64,000 nt of DNA from Methyloversatilis universalis EHg5 (GCF_000378945.1 NZ_KB900539.1:2933234-2997233); one strand, 5' to 3'; counted from the first letter of the stretch, positions 44,174 to 54,360 are shown. Notes: generated from the letters alone by a model not told the origin. Made by a program: numbers and translations.

Positions 44174-45668
44174 GGCTCACCTCGCTGCGCAGATCGCGAC
44201 GGGATGCTGCCATCAGCAGGCCGGCGTCCTGCGGGCTCAGATGCTGCGACGACTCTTCGCCAGCGGCACGCAGCGCACGGTGCATCAGATATGCGCGGTT
44301 GGGCAGGTGCAGGTCTTCCGGCACACGCTGGCCGTTGGCCACGTAGTACAGCGGCAGCTGGTGGCGCATCAGCACGTCCAGCACCGGGCCCAGCGTGACC
44401 GACTCGTCCACCTTGCTGATGATGGCGCCGGCCAGGTCGGCACCGCCATTCGGTGCCGAGTAGGCACGTACCACGTCGTCCAGCGCATCGGCGCGGGCGA
44501 CCGAATTGAGCAGCAGCAGGCGACGCACATCGCCGCTGGAGGACAGCATGGCGATCTGTTCGGCCACCGCACGGTCACGCTGGCTCATGCCGACGGTGTC
44601 GATCAGCACCATGTGCTTGTCGCGCAGTTCGACCAGCATGCGGCGCAGATCGGAGGCATCGCGCACTGCATGCACCGGCACGCCGAGGATGCGGCCGTAG
44701 ATGCGCAGCTGTTCGTGCGCGCCGATCCGGTAGCCGTCGGTGGTAAGCAGCGCCACCTTGTCGGCACCGTGGCGCACCACGCAGCGGGCGGCCAGCTTGG
44801 CGGTGCTGGTGGTCTTGCCGACGCCGGTCGGGCCGACCAGTGCATAGACGCCACCGCGGTCGATGATGTCAGCGTCGGAATTGAGCGTGATCAGGTCGCG
44901 GCCGATCAGCGTGCGCAGTTCGTTGCGCGCGGCGGCCAGCGAATCGGACGTGGCGAGCTGGTCGAGCAGGCGATAGGTGGTGACCGCACTGAAGCCGGAT
45001 TCGAGCATTTCGGCAGCCAGCGAAGTCTTGATCGGCGAGGTGCGCGACATTTCGCCCCAGGCGAAGCCAGCCAGCTGCTGCTCGAGCATGCGGCGGATGC
45101 TGCCCAGTTCCTCGCGCAGTGCGGGATCCAGATCGGGCGCACGCCCTGCCGGCTGCACCGCAGCGGCCGGCGGCGCGGCGCGGCGCGGCGCCGGCTCGGG
45201 TTCAACCGCCGGACGACGCATCGGCACGTCGGCATGGACTTCGAGCTGTTCGTTGGCCGGCGCCTCCTGCTGGCGCGAACGCGCCATGTCACGCAGTTCG
45301 GCCGGCGTCGCCGGACGCGGGCGGTAGGGCTGCCAGGGCTTGGGCGCACGCACGTCCTCGCGCAGCTCCGGAGCGGGCGCTGCGCGACGCGATGCCAGGC
45401 TGCTGGACAGCGTGACCTCGAAATCATCGTCGGCATCGGGCATCGGCTGCATCGCGCGCACCGGAGACGGTGCTGCCACCGGCGGCGGCGCGGCCGGCTT
45501 CTTCGCCGGTGCGGTCATCGCCTCGAGCGCATTGGCCGGCAGCGCGAGTATTTCCACGCCACCCTCGACCGGGCGGTTCGACAGCACGATGGCGTCGGGG
45601 CCGAGATCTTCCTTGATGCGGCGCAGGGCGTCGCGAGCGGTGGCAGCCAGATATTTGCGAGGCGTCAT
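44166..45668 (-). CDS. flhF: flagellar placement GTPase FlhF
   Basis: FlhF is an SRP-type GTPase that fixes the polar site of the flagellum. The N-terminus MTPRKYLAATARDALRRIKEDLGPDAIVLSNRPV is the FlhF B domain. A Pro/Ala/Arg-rich linker follows, then the NG domain with P-loop LVGPTGVGKTTSTAKLAAR near residues 280-300 and the G3-type IDTVGMSQRDRAVAEQ. The 500-residue length fits. The start overlaps the flhA stop by 4 bases (45665-45668). Confidence 0.95.
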   Translation of the reverse strand: MTPRKYLAATARDALRRIKEDLGPDAIVLSNRPVEGGVEILALPANALEAMTAPAKKPAAPPPVAAPSPVRAMQPMPDADDDFEVTLSSSLASRRAAPAPELREDVRAPKPWQPYRPRPATPAELRDMARSRQQEAPANEQLEVHADVPMRRPAVEPEPAPRRAAPPAAAVQPAGRAPDLDPALREELGSIRRMLEQQLAGFAWGEMSRTSPIKTSLAAEMLESGFSAVTTYRLLDQLATSDSLAAARNELRTLIGRDLITLNSDADIIDRGGVYALVGPTGVGKTTSTAKLAARCVVRHGADKVALLTTDGYRIGAHEQLRIYGRILGVPVHAVRDASDLRRMLVELRDKHMVLIDTVGMSQRDRAVAEQIAMLSSSGDVRRLLLLNSVARADALDDVVRAYSAPNGGADLAGAIISKVDESVTLGPVLDVLMRHQLPLYYVANGQRVPEDLHLPNRAYLMHRALRAAGEESSQHLSPQDAGLLMAASRRDLRSEVSRG

Positions 45669-47776
45669 GATTTGACTCCGATGACAGCAGTGACCTTGAT
45701 GGTCCGGGATTCAGGAACTTCGGAATTGGCCAGCACCTTGAGGCTGGGTACCGCACGGCGCAGGAAGCGCGACAGCAGCCAGCGCAGCGGCGCCGGCACC
45801 AGCAGTACCGCCGGCAGCCCCATCTCTTCCTGGTTCTGCGCGCTGCGGGCGACTTCGTTCATCAGCGTGTCGGCCAGACCGGGTTCGATCACCGAACCGT
45901 CGCCGCCACCGCCCAGTGCCTGGCCGAGCAGACGCTCCAGGCTCGGATCGAGCACCATGACCTGCACGTCGCTGCTGCCCGGGAACAGCTGCTGCACGAT
46001 GGCACGGCCCAGCGCCATGCGAACGCGGGTGGTGAGTTCCAGCGGATCCTGGGTACGCGGTGCGAATTCGGCCAGCGTTTCGATGATGGAGCGCATGTCG
46101 CGGATGGCCACGCTCTCTTCCAGCAGACTTTGCAGCACGCGCTGCACCACCGACAGCGGCAGCGCCTTGGGTACCAGATCCTCGACCAGCTTGGGCTGAT
46201 CCTTGCTCAGATGTTCCAGCAGCGACTGCGCTTCCTGGCGGCCGAACAGTTCCGAGGCATGGGTCAGGATGAGGTGGTTCAGATGAGTGGCGATGACGGT
46301 AGAGGCATCGACCACGGTATAGCCCAGTGCATGCGCCTGTTCGCGCAGGCCCTGCTCGATCCATACCGCAGGCAGTCCGAAGGCCGGATCGCGCGCTTCG
46401 CGCCCTGGCAGAGCTCCGGCCACACGGCCCGGGTTGATCGCCATCAGGCTGCCCGGGTAGGCCTCGCCGCTGCCCACCTCCACGCCCTTCAGCGTGATGC
46501 GGTAGCCGTTGGGCTTCAGTTCGAGGTTGTCGCGGATGTGCACCGGCGCGGTCAGGAAGCCGACCTCGGCCGCGAATTTCTTGCGCAGGCCACGGATGCG
46601 CTTCAGCAGTTCGCCGTCCTGGCCGCGATCAACCAGCGGAATCAGCCGGTAGCCCACTTCCAGACCCAGCGTGTCGACCGGCACCACATCGCTCCACGCT
46701 GCTTCCTGCTGCTCCGGCGGCACCACCGCCTGCGCGGCTGCCGCCTTTTCCGCAGCCGCTCGATCAACCGCCTCGCGTGCCTTCGGCGCTGCCTGCTGCT
46801 GCACACCGCGCCAGGCCAGATAGCCCAGGCCGCCCGCCATCAGCAGGAACACGAAGTTGGGCATGCCCGGAATCATGCCCATCATCGCCAGAATGCCGCC
46901 GGAAATGGCCAGCACCCGCGGATTGCCGAACAGCTGGCTGATTACCTGACCGCCCACGTCGCCTTCGCTGCCGACGCGCGACACCACCAGACCGGCGGCG
47001 ATGGAAATGACCAGCGCCGGAATCTGCGCCACCAGGCCGTCGCCGATGGTCAGCATCACGTAGGACTTGGCGGCCTGACCGGCGCTCATGTCGTGTTCCA
47101 TGATGCCGATCAGCATGCCGCCGATCATATTGATCAGCAGGATGAGGATGCCGGCCACCGCATCGCCGCGCACGAACTTGGACGCACCGTCCATCGAACC
47201 GTAGAAATCGGCTTCGTCGGCGATTTCGCGGCGGCGGCGGCGCGCCTCGTCCTCACCGATCAGGCCGGCGTTCAGATCGGCGTCGATCGCCATCTGCTTG
47301 CCGGGCATGGCGTCCAGCGTGAAGCGCGCGCCCACTTCAGCGATCCGGCCAGCACCCTTGGTCACCACCACGAAGTTGATGACGGTCAGGATGACGAACA
47401 CGATGATGCCGACCGCGTAGTTGCCGCCGACCAGGAAGTGGCCGAACGCCTCGATCACCTTGCCGGCCGCGTCCGGGCCGGTATGTCCTTCCAGCAGCAC
47501 CACCCGGGTGGACGCCACGTTGAGCGACAGGCGCAGCAGCGTGGTTACCAGAAGAACCGTCGGAAACACCGAGAAATCGAGCGCCCTCGTCGTGTACAGC
47601 GCCACCAGCATCACCATCACCGACATCGCGATGTTGAACGTGAAGAACACGTCCAGCACGAAGGTCGGCAGCGGCAGCACCATCATCGACAGGATGAGGA
47701 CGATGAGCAGCGGCGCGGCCATCTGCCGGATGTTCGGTGAGCCGATTGCCTGACGGAGCGAAAGGGACGAAGCCAT
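45665..47776 (-). CDS. flhA: flagellar type III export gate protein FlhA
   Basis: FlhA is the nonameric export gate. The N-terminal half (about residues 15-330) has eight predicted membrane helices and the FHIPEP-type signature RVSLLRLSLNVASTR-like sequence at TTLLRLSLNVASTRVVLLEGH and AGRIAEVGARFTLDAMPGKQMAID. The C-terminal cytoplasmic domain from about 360 binds export substrates and chaperones. The 703-residue length is standard. It is the first gene of the flhA-flhF-flhG-fliA-motCD run, with a hairpin in its leader. Confidence 0.97.
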   Translation of the reverse strand: MASSLSLRQAIGSPNIRQMAAPLLIVLILSMMVLPLPTFVLDVFFTFNIAMSVMVMLVALYTTRALDFSVFPTVLLVTTLLRLSLNVASTRVVLLEGHTGPDAAGKVIEAFGHFLVGGNYAVGIIVFVILTVINFVVVTKGAGRIAEVGARFTLDAMPGKQMAIDADLNAGLIGEDEARRRRREIADEADFYGSMDGASKFVRGDAVAGILILLINMIGGMLIGIMEHDMSAGQAAKSYVMLTIGDGLVAQIPALVISIAAGLVVSRVGSEGDVGGQVISQLFGNPRVLAISGGILAMMGMIPGMPNFVFLLMAGGLGYLAWRGVQQQAAPKAREAVDRAAAEKAAAAQAVVPPEQQEAAWSDVVPVDTLGLEVGYRLIPLVDRGQDGELLKRIRGLRKKFAAEVGFLTAPVHIRDNLELKPNGYRITLKGVEVGSGEAYPGSLMAINPGRVAGALPGREARDPAFGLPAVWIEQGLREQAHALGYTVVDASTVIATHLNHLILTHASELFGRQEAQSLLEHLSKDQPKLVEDLVPKALPLSVVQRVLQSLLEESVAIRDMRSIIETLAEFAPRTQDPLELTTRVRMALGRAIVQQLFPGSSDVQVMVLDPSLERLLGQALGGGGDGSVIEPGLADTLMNEVARSAQNQEEMGLPAVLLVPAPLRWLLSRFLRRAVPSLKVLANSEVPESRTIKVTAVIGVKS

Positions 47777-47806
47777 GACGACATTTCAGCGCAGGCGACG
47801 TCAATC

Positions 47807-47830
47807 AAACCCCGAAAAGAAGCGGGGTTT
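47807..47830 (-). promoter_or_regulatory. hairpin in the flhA leader region
   Basis: AAACCCCG at 47807-47814 is fully complementary to CGGGGTTT at 47823-47830, with an 8-base loop. It is some 31-54 bases before the flhA ATG and lacks a long T-run. It could affect translation or message stability of flhA, or be a weak terminator. No convincing sigma-54 or sigma-28 promoter was found in the rest of 47777-48003. Confidence 0.35.
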
Positions 47831-48003
47831 TACCCGGCTATTGGACGCATCGGAGCGGTGCGCCAGCCGCCTCCACCCGCACTCACGCTGTTACGAAGCG
47901 CAAAACGGCCTTACAAAAGGCGGTCGGATTCCGGCCTCCGGACATGCGTTACTGTCAGGCGACCGCCCTGGAAGGACGGCGCTCACCCCGTGAGGAGAAA
48001 CAG

Positions 48004-48804
48004 ATGAATACCCAGGCCAGCACCGTACCCACCCGTTCGCTTCACCCCGCTCTGTGGGTGGCCGCGGTATCGGTGACCGCCTTCAGCGCGGTCGGCATCG
48101 CGAAACTGACCGGCGCCTTCGACACGCGGCCGGCCGAACCGGCCGTGGTCGCCACCGCCGCCGCGCCGCTCGCGACACCAGCCGCCCCGGCGGCACCGGT
48201 CGCCGCAGCCACACCGGCGCCGGAAACCGCCCCGGTCGCAACCGCCCCGGACAGCGCACCCCGCAAACCCGCCACGGAAAAGCGCGTGCATAGCAAACCG
48301 GCGGTGCATCACTCGGACACGGTCACCCGTAGCGAAGAAACGCCTCAAACCATCAAGGTGGCTGACCGACGCTACGACCCGGGCATTGACGTGATTCCCG
48401 CCCCGGCGCCGGGCGCTGCCATGCCGCCGCCGCCACCGGTAGCCGAGCGTGCGCCGGCGCCGCTGTGTGCCGACTGCGGTCAGATCGAATCGGTACGCGA
48501 AGTGAAGGCGCCGGCCGACCCCAGCGGTCTGGGCGCGGCTGCCGGCGGCGTGGTCGGTGGCCTGCTCGGCAACCAGGTGGGCAAGGGCAGTGGCCGCACC
48601 ATCGCCACGCTGATCGGCATCGCTGGTGGCGCCTACGCCGGCCACCAGGTCGAAAAGACCCAGCGCACCGTGTCACGCTGGGAAGTGGGCGTACGGATGG
48701 AAAACGGCGAGTACCGTACGGTGGCGATGGACAGTGCGCCGTCGTGGCGCACCGGCGACCGGGTGCGGCTGCAGGGCGGCAGTCTGGTAGCGGCGGGCTA
48801 CTGA
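48004..48804 (+). CDS. glycine-zipper 2TM domain envelope protein
   Basis: The ATG at 48004 follows GAGGAGA at 6-7 bases. The 266-residue product has one N-terminal hydrophobic helix (ALWVAAVSVTAFSAVGIAKL, about residues 16-35), an Ala/Pro/Thr-rich linker, and a CxxC pair (CADCG) near residue 157. A glycine-zipper hairpin follows (LGAAAGGVVGGLLGNQVGKG and IAGGAYAGHQVEK, about 177-220), with a C-terminal beta segment. Glycine-zipper 2TM proteins such as SlyB are found in the envelope and are thought to stabilise it. It stands alone on the plus strand between flhA and a chemoreceptor, with its own terminator. Confidence 0.75.
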   Translation: MNTQASTVPTRSLHPALWVAAVSVTAFSAVGIAKLTGAFDTRPAEPAVVATAAAPLATPAAPAAPVAAATPAPETAPVATAPDSAPRKPATEKRVHSKPAVHHSDTVTRSEETPQTIKVADRRYDPGIDVIPAPAPGAAMPPPPPVAERAPAPLCADCGQIESVREVKAPADPSGLGAAAGGVVGGLLGNQVGKGSGRTIATLIGIAGGAYAGHQVEKTQRTVSRWEVGVRMENGEYRTVAMDSAPSWRTGDRVRLQGGSLVAAGY

Positions 48805-48841
48805 CACCGCTTTCTTGCCGCCCCTTTCGGAAGAAGCGCCT

Positions 48842-48868
48842 CGGGCACCGGGCGGTGCCCGTTTTTTT
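48842..48868 (+). terminator. intrinsic terminator after the glycine-zipper gene
   Basis: CGGGCACC at 48842-48849 pairs with GGTGCCCG at 48854-48861 around a 4-base loop and is followed by seven T. This is a textbook rho-independent terminator 37 bases after the stop codon. Confidence 0.92.
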
Positions 48869-48886
48869 GACGCTCGGAAATGAACA

Positions 48887-48917
48887 GGCCGCAGCACCGG
48901 CTTCCCGGGCTGCGGCC
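48887..48917 (-). terminator. hairpin after the chemoreceptor gene
   Basis: GGCCGCAGC at 48887-48895 pairs with GCTGCGGCC at 48909-48917. It lies about 40 bases beyond the stop of the minus-strand chemoreceptor. There is no T-run, so the terminator call is tentative. Confidence 0.45.
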
Positions 48918-48958
48918 TCTCCCTGATACAACGGTCAGGCTCGAGCGCCCTGCTGGCC

Positions 48959-50599
48959 TCAGCCGGCGACGCGGAAGCGGCTCACCTGGTCACCCAGCTG
49001 GCCGGACAGAGCGGCCAGCTCGTTGGCCGATTCGGCCACCGACGCGGCTGCGCCGGCGTTCTCTTCCACGATCTGCACGATCTGCTCGACCCGCTGCGCC
49101 AGATCCTGACTGGCGATCGCCTGTTCCTTCAGTCCGCCGGACACCTCGGTGATGGTGTGCACCACGCGCTGAGAATGAACGTCGATGTCGAGTACCTTCA
49201 CCCGTCCCTGTTCCGCGGTCTGCAAACCTTCATGCACCCGCTGCACCGTGGCCTGCATCTGGCTGGCCACGTCGCTGGCACCGGACTGGATGCGCCCCAC
49301 CATTTCAGCGATTTCCTTCGCCGAGCGGCCGGACTGTTCGGCCAGCTTGCGCACCTCGTCGGCCACCACCGCGAAGCCACGACCCATTTCACCGGCGCGG
49401 GCGGCTTCGATGGCGGCGTTGAGCGCGAGCAGATTGGTCTGATCGGCCACGTCGCGGATCACATGCACGATGCTGGTGATGTGGGCCACTTCGCTGCCCA
49501 GCGCCTCGGCACGCTGCGCGCCCTGTTCGATGCGCTCGGTCACTTCGCGGATCTGCTCGACCATGCGCCCGATGTCGTTTGCGCCATTCGAGGCATGGCG
49601 GCCGGCGACGCCGGATTCGGAACTCGCTTCAGCGCTCAGTTCGCTGACATGAGTGATCGAGGTCGACATTTCTTCCAGCGAAGCCGCCATAGAAGCGGCC
49701 AGTTCAGCCTGGCTGTCGGCCGACGCACGCACCTGCTGGGTCGCGCCGGACAGGTGCTGGGCAGACTGCCCCAGCTTGCCGGTCGCCTCCCCGATTGCGC
49801 GCACCATGTTGCGCAGCGCGTTCTGCATGGACTGCACTTCGCGCAGCAACTGAGCCAGTTCGCTGTTGCCCTCGGCACGCACATCCTGGGTCAGGTCGCC
49901 GGCAGAGATCCGCTTCACCGCGGCCAGCGCCTGGGCCAGCTGACTGCCCACGCTGCGGGTGATGGCGAACCACACGCCGAAAGCGATGGCGATCACCAGC
50001 CCGCCCGCCACGATGACCACCTGCTTCAGGCTGGCGGTGTCGTTCTTCATCGCCTCGAGCGCCGTGCTGTTGCGGGCACGGGTCAGCTCCCTCATTTCAC
50101 GGGTCGAAGCGTTGATGGCCGCCGCCGCCGGCGCGTGCGCCGTGTGCAGCAGCACATTGGCGTCCTGATTCCGGTTTGAGAAGGCGTGGTCGGCAACCTG
50201 ATCGGAAATGCGGCGGAAGGTGACCAGGCTTTCGGTCAGACGGGCCATGGCCTTGGTTTCTTCGCCATCGGTGCCGGCACCATTGGCAACCAGTGCCGCC
50301 AGTCTGGTGTTCGCGGCGTCCAGCTCGGCGTAGCTTTCCTTGAGCAGGGTACGCACCTTGTCGATTTCGGCATCGCCGGTTTCGATGATGCCGCTGCGCA
50401 GGTCGACCCGCACGCGCTGAACGGCGGCATTGAGGTCGGCGATCGCCTCGACTTCAGGCTGGGTGCGCTCATCGATGTCACGCGCCAGTTCGGCCATGCC
50501 GGACGCGCGCACCGCGATGAAAGCGGCTACGAGTGTAAAGATGACCGCAATCAGGCCGAAACCGATGGCCAGACGCGTCGAGATACTGAGGTTCTTCAT
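48959..50599 (-). CDS. methyl-accepting chemotaxis protein, four-helix-bundle type
   Basis: The 546-residue receptor has membrane helix 1 at about residues 9-30, a periplasmic helical sensor of some 160 residues of the 4HB type, helix 2 near 190-212 ([20 protein letters not shown]), a HAMP domain and the signalling hairpin. The tip sequence [36 protein letters not shown] is the CheA/CheW contact region. The ligand is unknown. There is no C-terminal NWETF-like pentapeptide for CheR binding. A candidate sigma-28 promoter at 50656-50682 gives it separate late expression although it follows flhB. Confidence 0.95.
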   Translation of the reverse strand: MKNLSISTRLAIGFGLIAVIFTLVAAFIAVRASGMAELARDIDERTQPEVEAIADLNAAVQRVRVDLRSGIIETGDAEIDKVRTLLKESYAELDAANTRLAALVANGAGTDGEETKAMARLTESLVTFRRISDQVADHAFSNRNQDANVLLHTAHAPAAAAINASTREMRELTRARNSTALEAMKNDTASLKQVVIVAGGLVIAIAFGVWFAITRSVGSQLAQALAAVKRISAGDLTQDVRAEGNSELAQLLREVQSMQNALRNMVRAIGEATGKLGQSAQHLSGATQQVRASADSQAELAASMAASLEEMSTSITHVSELSAEASSESGVAGRHASNGANDIGRMVEQIREVTERIEQGAQRAEALGSEVAHITSIVHVIRDVADQTNLLALNAAIEAARAGEMGRGFAVVADEVRKLAEQSGRSAKEIAEMVGRIQSGASDVASQMQATVQRVHEGLQTAEQGRVKVLDIDVHSQRVVHTITEVSGGLKEQAIASQDLAQRVEQIVQIVEENAGAAASVAESANELAALSGQLGDQVSRFRVAG

Positions 50600-50655
50600 A
50601 ATTTCTCCGGGAAGTAACCTTCATGCAGCCAACGAGGTACAGCAGCTGGTAGTAC

Positions 50656-50682
50656 TGAACGGCTCGCACGTCCAGGACTTGA
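50656..50682 (-). promoter_or_regulatory. sigma-28 (FliA) promoter of the chemoreceptor gene
   Basis: The minus strand reads TCAAGTCC (50682-50675), 11 bases, then GCCGTTCA (50663-50656), against the consensus TAAAGTTT-N11-GCCGATAA. The spacing is exact and the -10 matches in 6 of 8 positions. Confidence 0.68.
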
Positions 50683-50755
50683 GCGCGCTGCAGCAAAAAA
50701 CTGAAACTCAGACAGCGTCCGGGCTTACTCGCAGAGCCAGATGGGCCGGTCCGCC

Positions 50756-51922
50756 TCAGGTTTGCGCCGCAGCATCGTCCCCGGCCGCATCGGGGCCCGG
50801 ATCGAGATCGGGCGGCACCGGCAGATCGCCCGGCGCCCGCGGCACCTCGACACCCCGGGCAAAGGCCTCGTTCAGCTGGTAGACATAGGCCAGCACCTCG
50901 GCCACTGCGCGGAACAGCCGCGCAGGCACTTCCTGCTCGAGCTCGCAGTGCTTGTGCAGCGCACGCGCCAGCGGTGGCGCCTCGACCAGCGGTACGCCGT
51001 GCTCGGCGGCCAGTGTGCGGATGCGCAGGGCAACCTCGCCCGCGCCCTTGGCCACCACCCGGGGCGCACCGCCCCTGGCCGCCTCGTAGCGCAGCGCCAC
51101 CGAATAATGAGTCGGGTTGGTCACCACCACATCGGCCTTGGGCACGTTGGCCATCATCCGGCTGCGCGCCATTTCACGCTGCTGCTGGCGGATGCGCCCC
51201 TTCACGTGCGGGTCACCCTCCTGCTCCTTGAATTCCTGGCGCGCCTCCTCCTTGGTCATCTTCAGTTCGGAGTGGTAGTGCCAGAGCTGGAACGGCACGT
51301 CGATGGCGACGATGAGGCCCATGCCGGCCACCAGCATCAGGGTGGCCGTGATGATCAGGTCGCCGGTGGCGCCGAGTGCGATGTCTATCGGTGCGCCGAA
51401 CAGCGCGAACAGCTTTTCGTGGTCGCGCATGACCACCCATACCGCCACGCTGCCAACCAAGGTGGCCTTGCCCACGCCCTTGGCCAATTCCACCGCGGCG
51501 CTGGACGAGAACATGCGCTTGAGTCCGGCCGCCGGATTCAGCTTGGAGAACTTCGGTTCGAGCGCCTTGGGCGCGAAATTCCAGCCCGCCATCAGGAAGG
51601 GGGAAATGAATGCAGCCACCAGCAGCGCGAGGAACAGCGGCGCCAGCAGCACCAGCGCGTCGATGGCCCGTTCGATCAGCAGCCCGAACATGGCGGCGGG
51701 ATCGAAGATCGCGCGCCGGTCCACCACCAGTCCGTCACGCAGCAGCTGGGCGCTGCGTGGCCACATCCAGCCGGCCAGCGCGTACATGCCGGCCACGCCG
51801 GTCATGGTGACGAGAAAGGTTGCCAGCTCGCGCGAATTGGGCACCTGCCCTTCTTCGCGCGCCTGTTCCAGTCGTCGCTGCGACGCTGGTTCGGTTTTTT
51901 CGAGATCGCTTTCTTCTGCCAC
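50756..51922 (-). CDS. flhB: flagellar type III export switch protein FlhB
   Basis: FlhB sets substrate specificity of the export apparatus. I chose the GTG at 51922 (VAEESDLEKTEPASQRRLEQAREEGQ), which is the standard N-terminus; the upstream ATG adds 23 residues. Four membrane helices follow in residues 35-215. The self-cleavage motif is VVTNPTHYSVALRY near residue 270 (cut between Asn and Pro). The 388-residue length is usual, with an acidic Pro-rich tail. It is separate from flhA here and divergent from the GGDEF-EAL gene. Confidence 0.95.
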   Translation of the reverse strand: MAEESDLEKTEPASQRRLEQAREEGQVPNSRELATFLVTMTGVAGMYALAGWMWPRSAQLLRDGLVVDRRAIFDPAAMFGLLIERAIDALVLLAPLFLALLVAAFISPFLMAGWNFAPKALEPKFSKLNPAAGLKRMFSSSAAVELAKGVGKATLVGSVAVWVVMRDHEKLFALFGAPIDIALGATGDLIITATLMLVAGMGLIVAIDVPFQLWHYHSELKMTKEEARQEFKEQEGDPHVKGRIRQQQREMARSRMMANVPKADVVVTNPTHYSVALRYEAARGGAPRVVAKGAGEVALRIRTLAAEHGVPLVEAPPLARALHKHCELEQEVPARLFRAVAEVLAYVYQLNEAFARGVEVPRAPGDLPVPPDLDPGPDAAGDDAAAQT

Positions 51923-52049
51923 GTGCGCAGATCCGGAGGGGGCAACGGTCGCATGATGCCGGCTGCCGTGCCGCCGCAATCCACGAAACAACGGGCCAAG
52001 GCGCCCTCATCTGTCGTCGGCCGGATATCCGGTCGACACCGAAATTTTC

Positions 52050-52077
52050 TCAATCCGGAACCGCTACATGGCGTAAA
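52050..52077 (+). promoter_or_regulatory. weak sigma-28-like element before the GGDEF-EAL gene
   Basis: TCAATCCG at 52050-52057, 12 bases, then GGCGTAAA at 52070-52077 resembles the sigma-28 pattern (5 of 8 in the -10). It lies about 60 bases before the ATG. The match is marginal, but late expression of this gene with the motility regulon would fit its place. Confidence 0.3.
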
Positions 52078-52135
52078 TGAGGAAATGAGGTAAAACACCC
52101 AACGCGCGGGAAACCATCCCGCCCCAAGGAAGGCC

Positions 52136-54301
52136 ATGCACGAATCGAAGACCGGTCATGCCGGATCTGCACACCGCCCCGAAACCGCGGTGTGCCCGGC
52201 GGAAGCGTTTGTTCCGCCCAATATTGCCAGCGCCCCCGAGCATTTTCTTGCCATCGTGGAGTCATCGGACGACGCCATCGTGAGCAAGACGCTGGACGGG
52301 CGCATCAGCAGCTGGAACGCCGGGGCGACCCGCATTTTCGGCTACAGCGAACAGGACATGCTGGGCCAGCCCATGCTGAAGCTGTTTCCGCCCGAGCGCG
52401 TGGCGGAAGAAGACTTCATCCTCGACAAGATCCGCCACGGCGAGAAGGTCGATCACTACGAGACCGAGCGGGTGCGCTGCGACGGCAAACGCATCCATGT
52501 ATCGGTTTCTGTATCGCCGGTGCGCGATGCCGGCGGCCGCATCATCGGCGCCTCCAAGATCGCGCGCGACATCACCGCCCAGAAGGAAGCCAGCGCACGG
52601 CTGCGGCTGACCGCCAGCGTGTTCAGCCACAGCAGCGAAGGCATCGTCATCGTCGATCCGCACGGCCGCATCGTCGAAGTGAATGATGCGTTCTGCCTGA
52701 TCACCGGCTATGCCCGGCACGAAGCCGTCGGTCGCACACCGGACATGTTCGCGTCCAGCCGGCAGGGGCCGGCGGAATTCGCGCTGATACTGGACGCCCT
52801 GGCGCAGACCGGTCACTGGCAGGGCGAAGCGTGGAGCCGCCGGCAGGACGGCGAAAGTTTTGCCAGCCTGGTCAAGATCAGCGCGGTACGCAACGAACAG
52901 GGTCAGACGCAGAACTATGTGGTGCTGGTGAGCGACGTGACACCGCTTCGGCGTCATCAGGAAACGCTCGAACACCTGGCGCATTTTGATGCGCTGACCG
53001 ACCTGCCCAACCGCCTGCTGCTGTCGGACCGTCTGGTGCAGGCGATCAATGCCAGCCGCCGCAGCGACGAGTGGGTGGCAGTGCTGTATCTCGACCTGGA
53101 CGGCTTCAAGGCGGTGAATGACCGACTCGGTCACGATGCCGGCGACGAACTGCTGGTGCTGCTGGCTCGTCGCATCAGCGCCCAGCTGCGCGACACCGAC
53201 ACGCTGGCCCGCATGGGGGGTGACGAGTTCGTCGCAGTGCTGGTCGGGCTGCGCAACCACAATGAATGCGTACAGCTGATCGACCGCGTGCTGAGGGTAT
53301 GCACCGAACCCTTCTTCGTGAAGGATGAAACCGTGCAGGTATCCGCCAGCATCGGCGTCGCGCTCTACCCGCAGGACAATGTGGATGCGGAACAGCTGAT
53401 CCGTCATGCCGACCGCGCGATGTACGAAGCCAAACAGGCGGGCAAGAACCGTTTCCATCTGTTCGATCCGGATCTGCACGAACGTGCGCGCTCGCGCAGC
53501 GAACAGCTGGAAGACATCGCGCGCGGCCTGCGCGGCAACGAATTCGAACTGTTCTACCAGCCCAAGGTGAACATGCGCAGCGGGCGCATTACCGGCGTGG
53601 AGGCGCTGATACGCTGGCGCCACCCGCTGCGGGGTCTGCTCGCGCCGGCCGCCTTCCTGCCACAGACGGAAGGCCATCCGCTGGCCGCCGATCTGGACCG
53701 ATGGGTACTCGACCGGGCGCTTGCCCAGCTGGCGCGGTGGCATGCCCGGGGTCTGACGCAGCTGACCGTAAGTGTCAATCTCAACGGACGCAACCTGCAG
53801 CAGCGCGGTTTCGTCGAAACGCTGGCCGCGGCGCTGGCCAGTCACCCGGATGCGCCCCCCGCCCTGCTGGAACTGGAACTGCTGGAAACCAGCGCGCTGG
53901 ACGACATCAACGACGTCGCGGTGGTGATGCAGGACTGCCACCGACTCGGCGTGCGCTTTGCGGTCGACGACTTCGGCACCGGCTATTCATCGCTGGTCTA
54001 TCTGAAACGCCTGCCGGCGGAAACGATCAAGATCGATCGCAGCTTCGTACGCGACATGCTGGTCGATCGCGACGACCGGGCCATCGTGCAGGGCATCATC
54101 GGCCTGGCCCACGCCTTCGGCCGCGAACTGATCGCTGAAGGCGTGGAAACGATAGAGCACGGTGAGGCGCTGCTGGCGATGGGCTGCGAACTGGGCCAGG
54201 GCTTCGGCATCGCGCGGCCAATGCCGGCCAACGAGCTGGAAAGCTGGCTGCAGCTCTGGCAGCCACCGGAAGAATGGCGCCGGTCGGCGATGGCGGAGTA
54301 A
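52136..54301 (+). CDS. PAS-PAS-GGDEF-EAL cyclic-di-GMP signalling protein
   Basis: The 721-residue soluble protein has two PAS domains (about 35-150 and 155-275), a GGDEF domain (about 280-445) with intact GGDEF at 361-365 and an RxxD inhibitory site at 352-355, and an EAL domain (about 455-710). EAL is at 489-491, with DDFGTGYSSL, IKIDRS and AEGVETIE downstream. Both halves therefore look able to make and to break cyclic-di-GMP; which dominates cannot be told. No membrane segment is seen, so the PAS pair should sense a cytoplasmic signal. Its place between flhB and che genes suggests control of motility versus attachment. Confidence 0.92.
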   Translation: MHESKTGHAGSAHRPETAVCPAEAFVPPNIASAPEHFLAIVESSDDAIVSKTLDGRISSWNAGATRIFGYSEQDMLGQPMLKLFPPERVAEEDFILDKIRHGEKVDHYETERVRCDGKRIHVSVSVSPVRDAGGRIIGASKIARDITAQKEASARLRLTASVFSHSSEGIVIVDPHGRIVEVNDAFCLITGYARHEAVGRTPDMFASSRQGPAEFALILDALAQTGHWQGEAWSRRQDGESFASLVKISAVRNEQGQTQNYVVLVSDVTPLRRHQETLEHLAHFDALTDLPNRLLLSDRLVQAINASRRSDEWVAVLYLDLDGFKAVNDRLGHDAGDELLVLLARRISAQLRDTDTLARMGGDEFVAVLVGLRNHNECVQLIDRVLRVCTEPFFVKDETVQVSASIGVALYPQDNVDAEQLIRHADRAMYEAKQAGKNRFHLFDPDLHERARSRSEQLEDIARGLRGNEFELFYQPKVNMRSGRITGVEALIRWRHPLRGLLAPAAFLPQTEGHPLAADLDRWVLDRALAQLARWHARGLTQLTVSVNLNGRNLQQRGFVETLAAALASHPDAPPALLELELLETSALDDINDVAVVMQDCHRLGVRFAVDDFGTGYSSLVYLKRLPAETIKIDRSFVRDMLVDRDDRAIVQGIIGLAHAFGRELIAEGVETIEHGEALLAMGCELGQGFGIARPMPANELESWLQLWQPPEEWRRSAMAE

Positions 54302-54307
54302 ACGGGA

Positions 54308-54329
54308 AACGGCCCTGAAACGGGCCGTT
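54308..54329. terminator. hairpin between convergent genes
   Basis: AACGGCCC at 54308-54315 pairs with GGGCCGTT at 54322-54329 around six bases. It begins 7 bases after the GGDEF-EAL stop and is 32 bases beyond the DUF3135 stop on the other strand, so it may serve both. T-runs are short. Confidence 0.6.
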
Positions 54330-54360
54330 CCTGAGAGGACGGATTGCGTGCGAACCGGCT

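Noticed and set aside
51923-52135. Sigma-54 promoter for flhB (minus-strand TTGGCCCG...TTTCG)
   Set aside because: The -24 part is good, but the -12 GC is missing.
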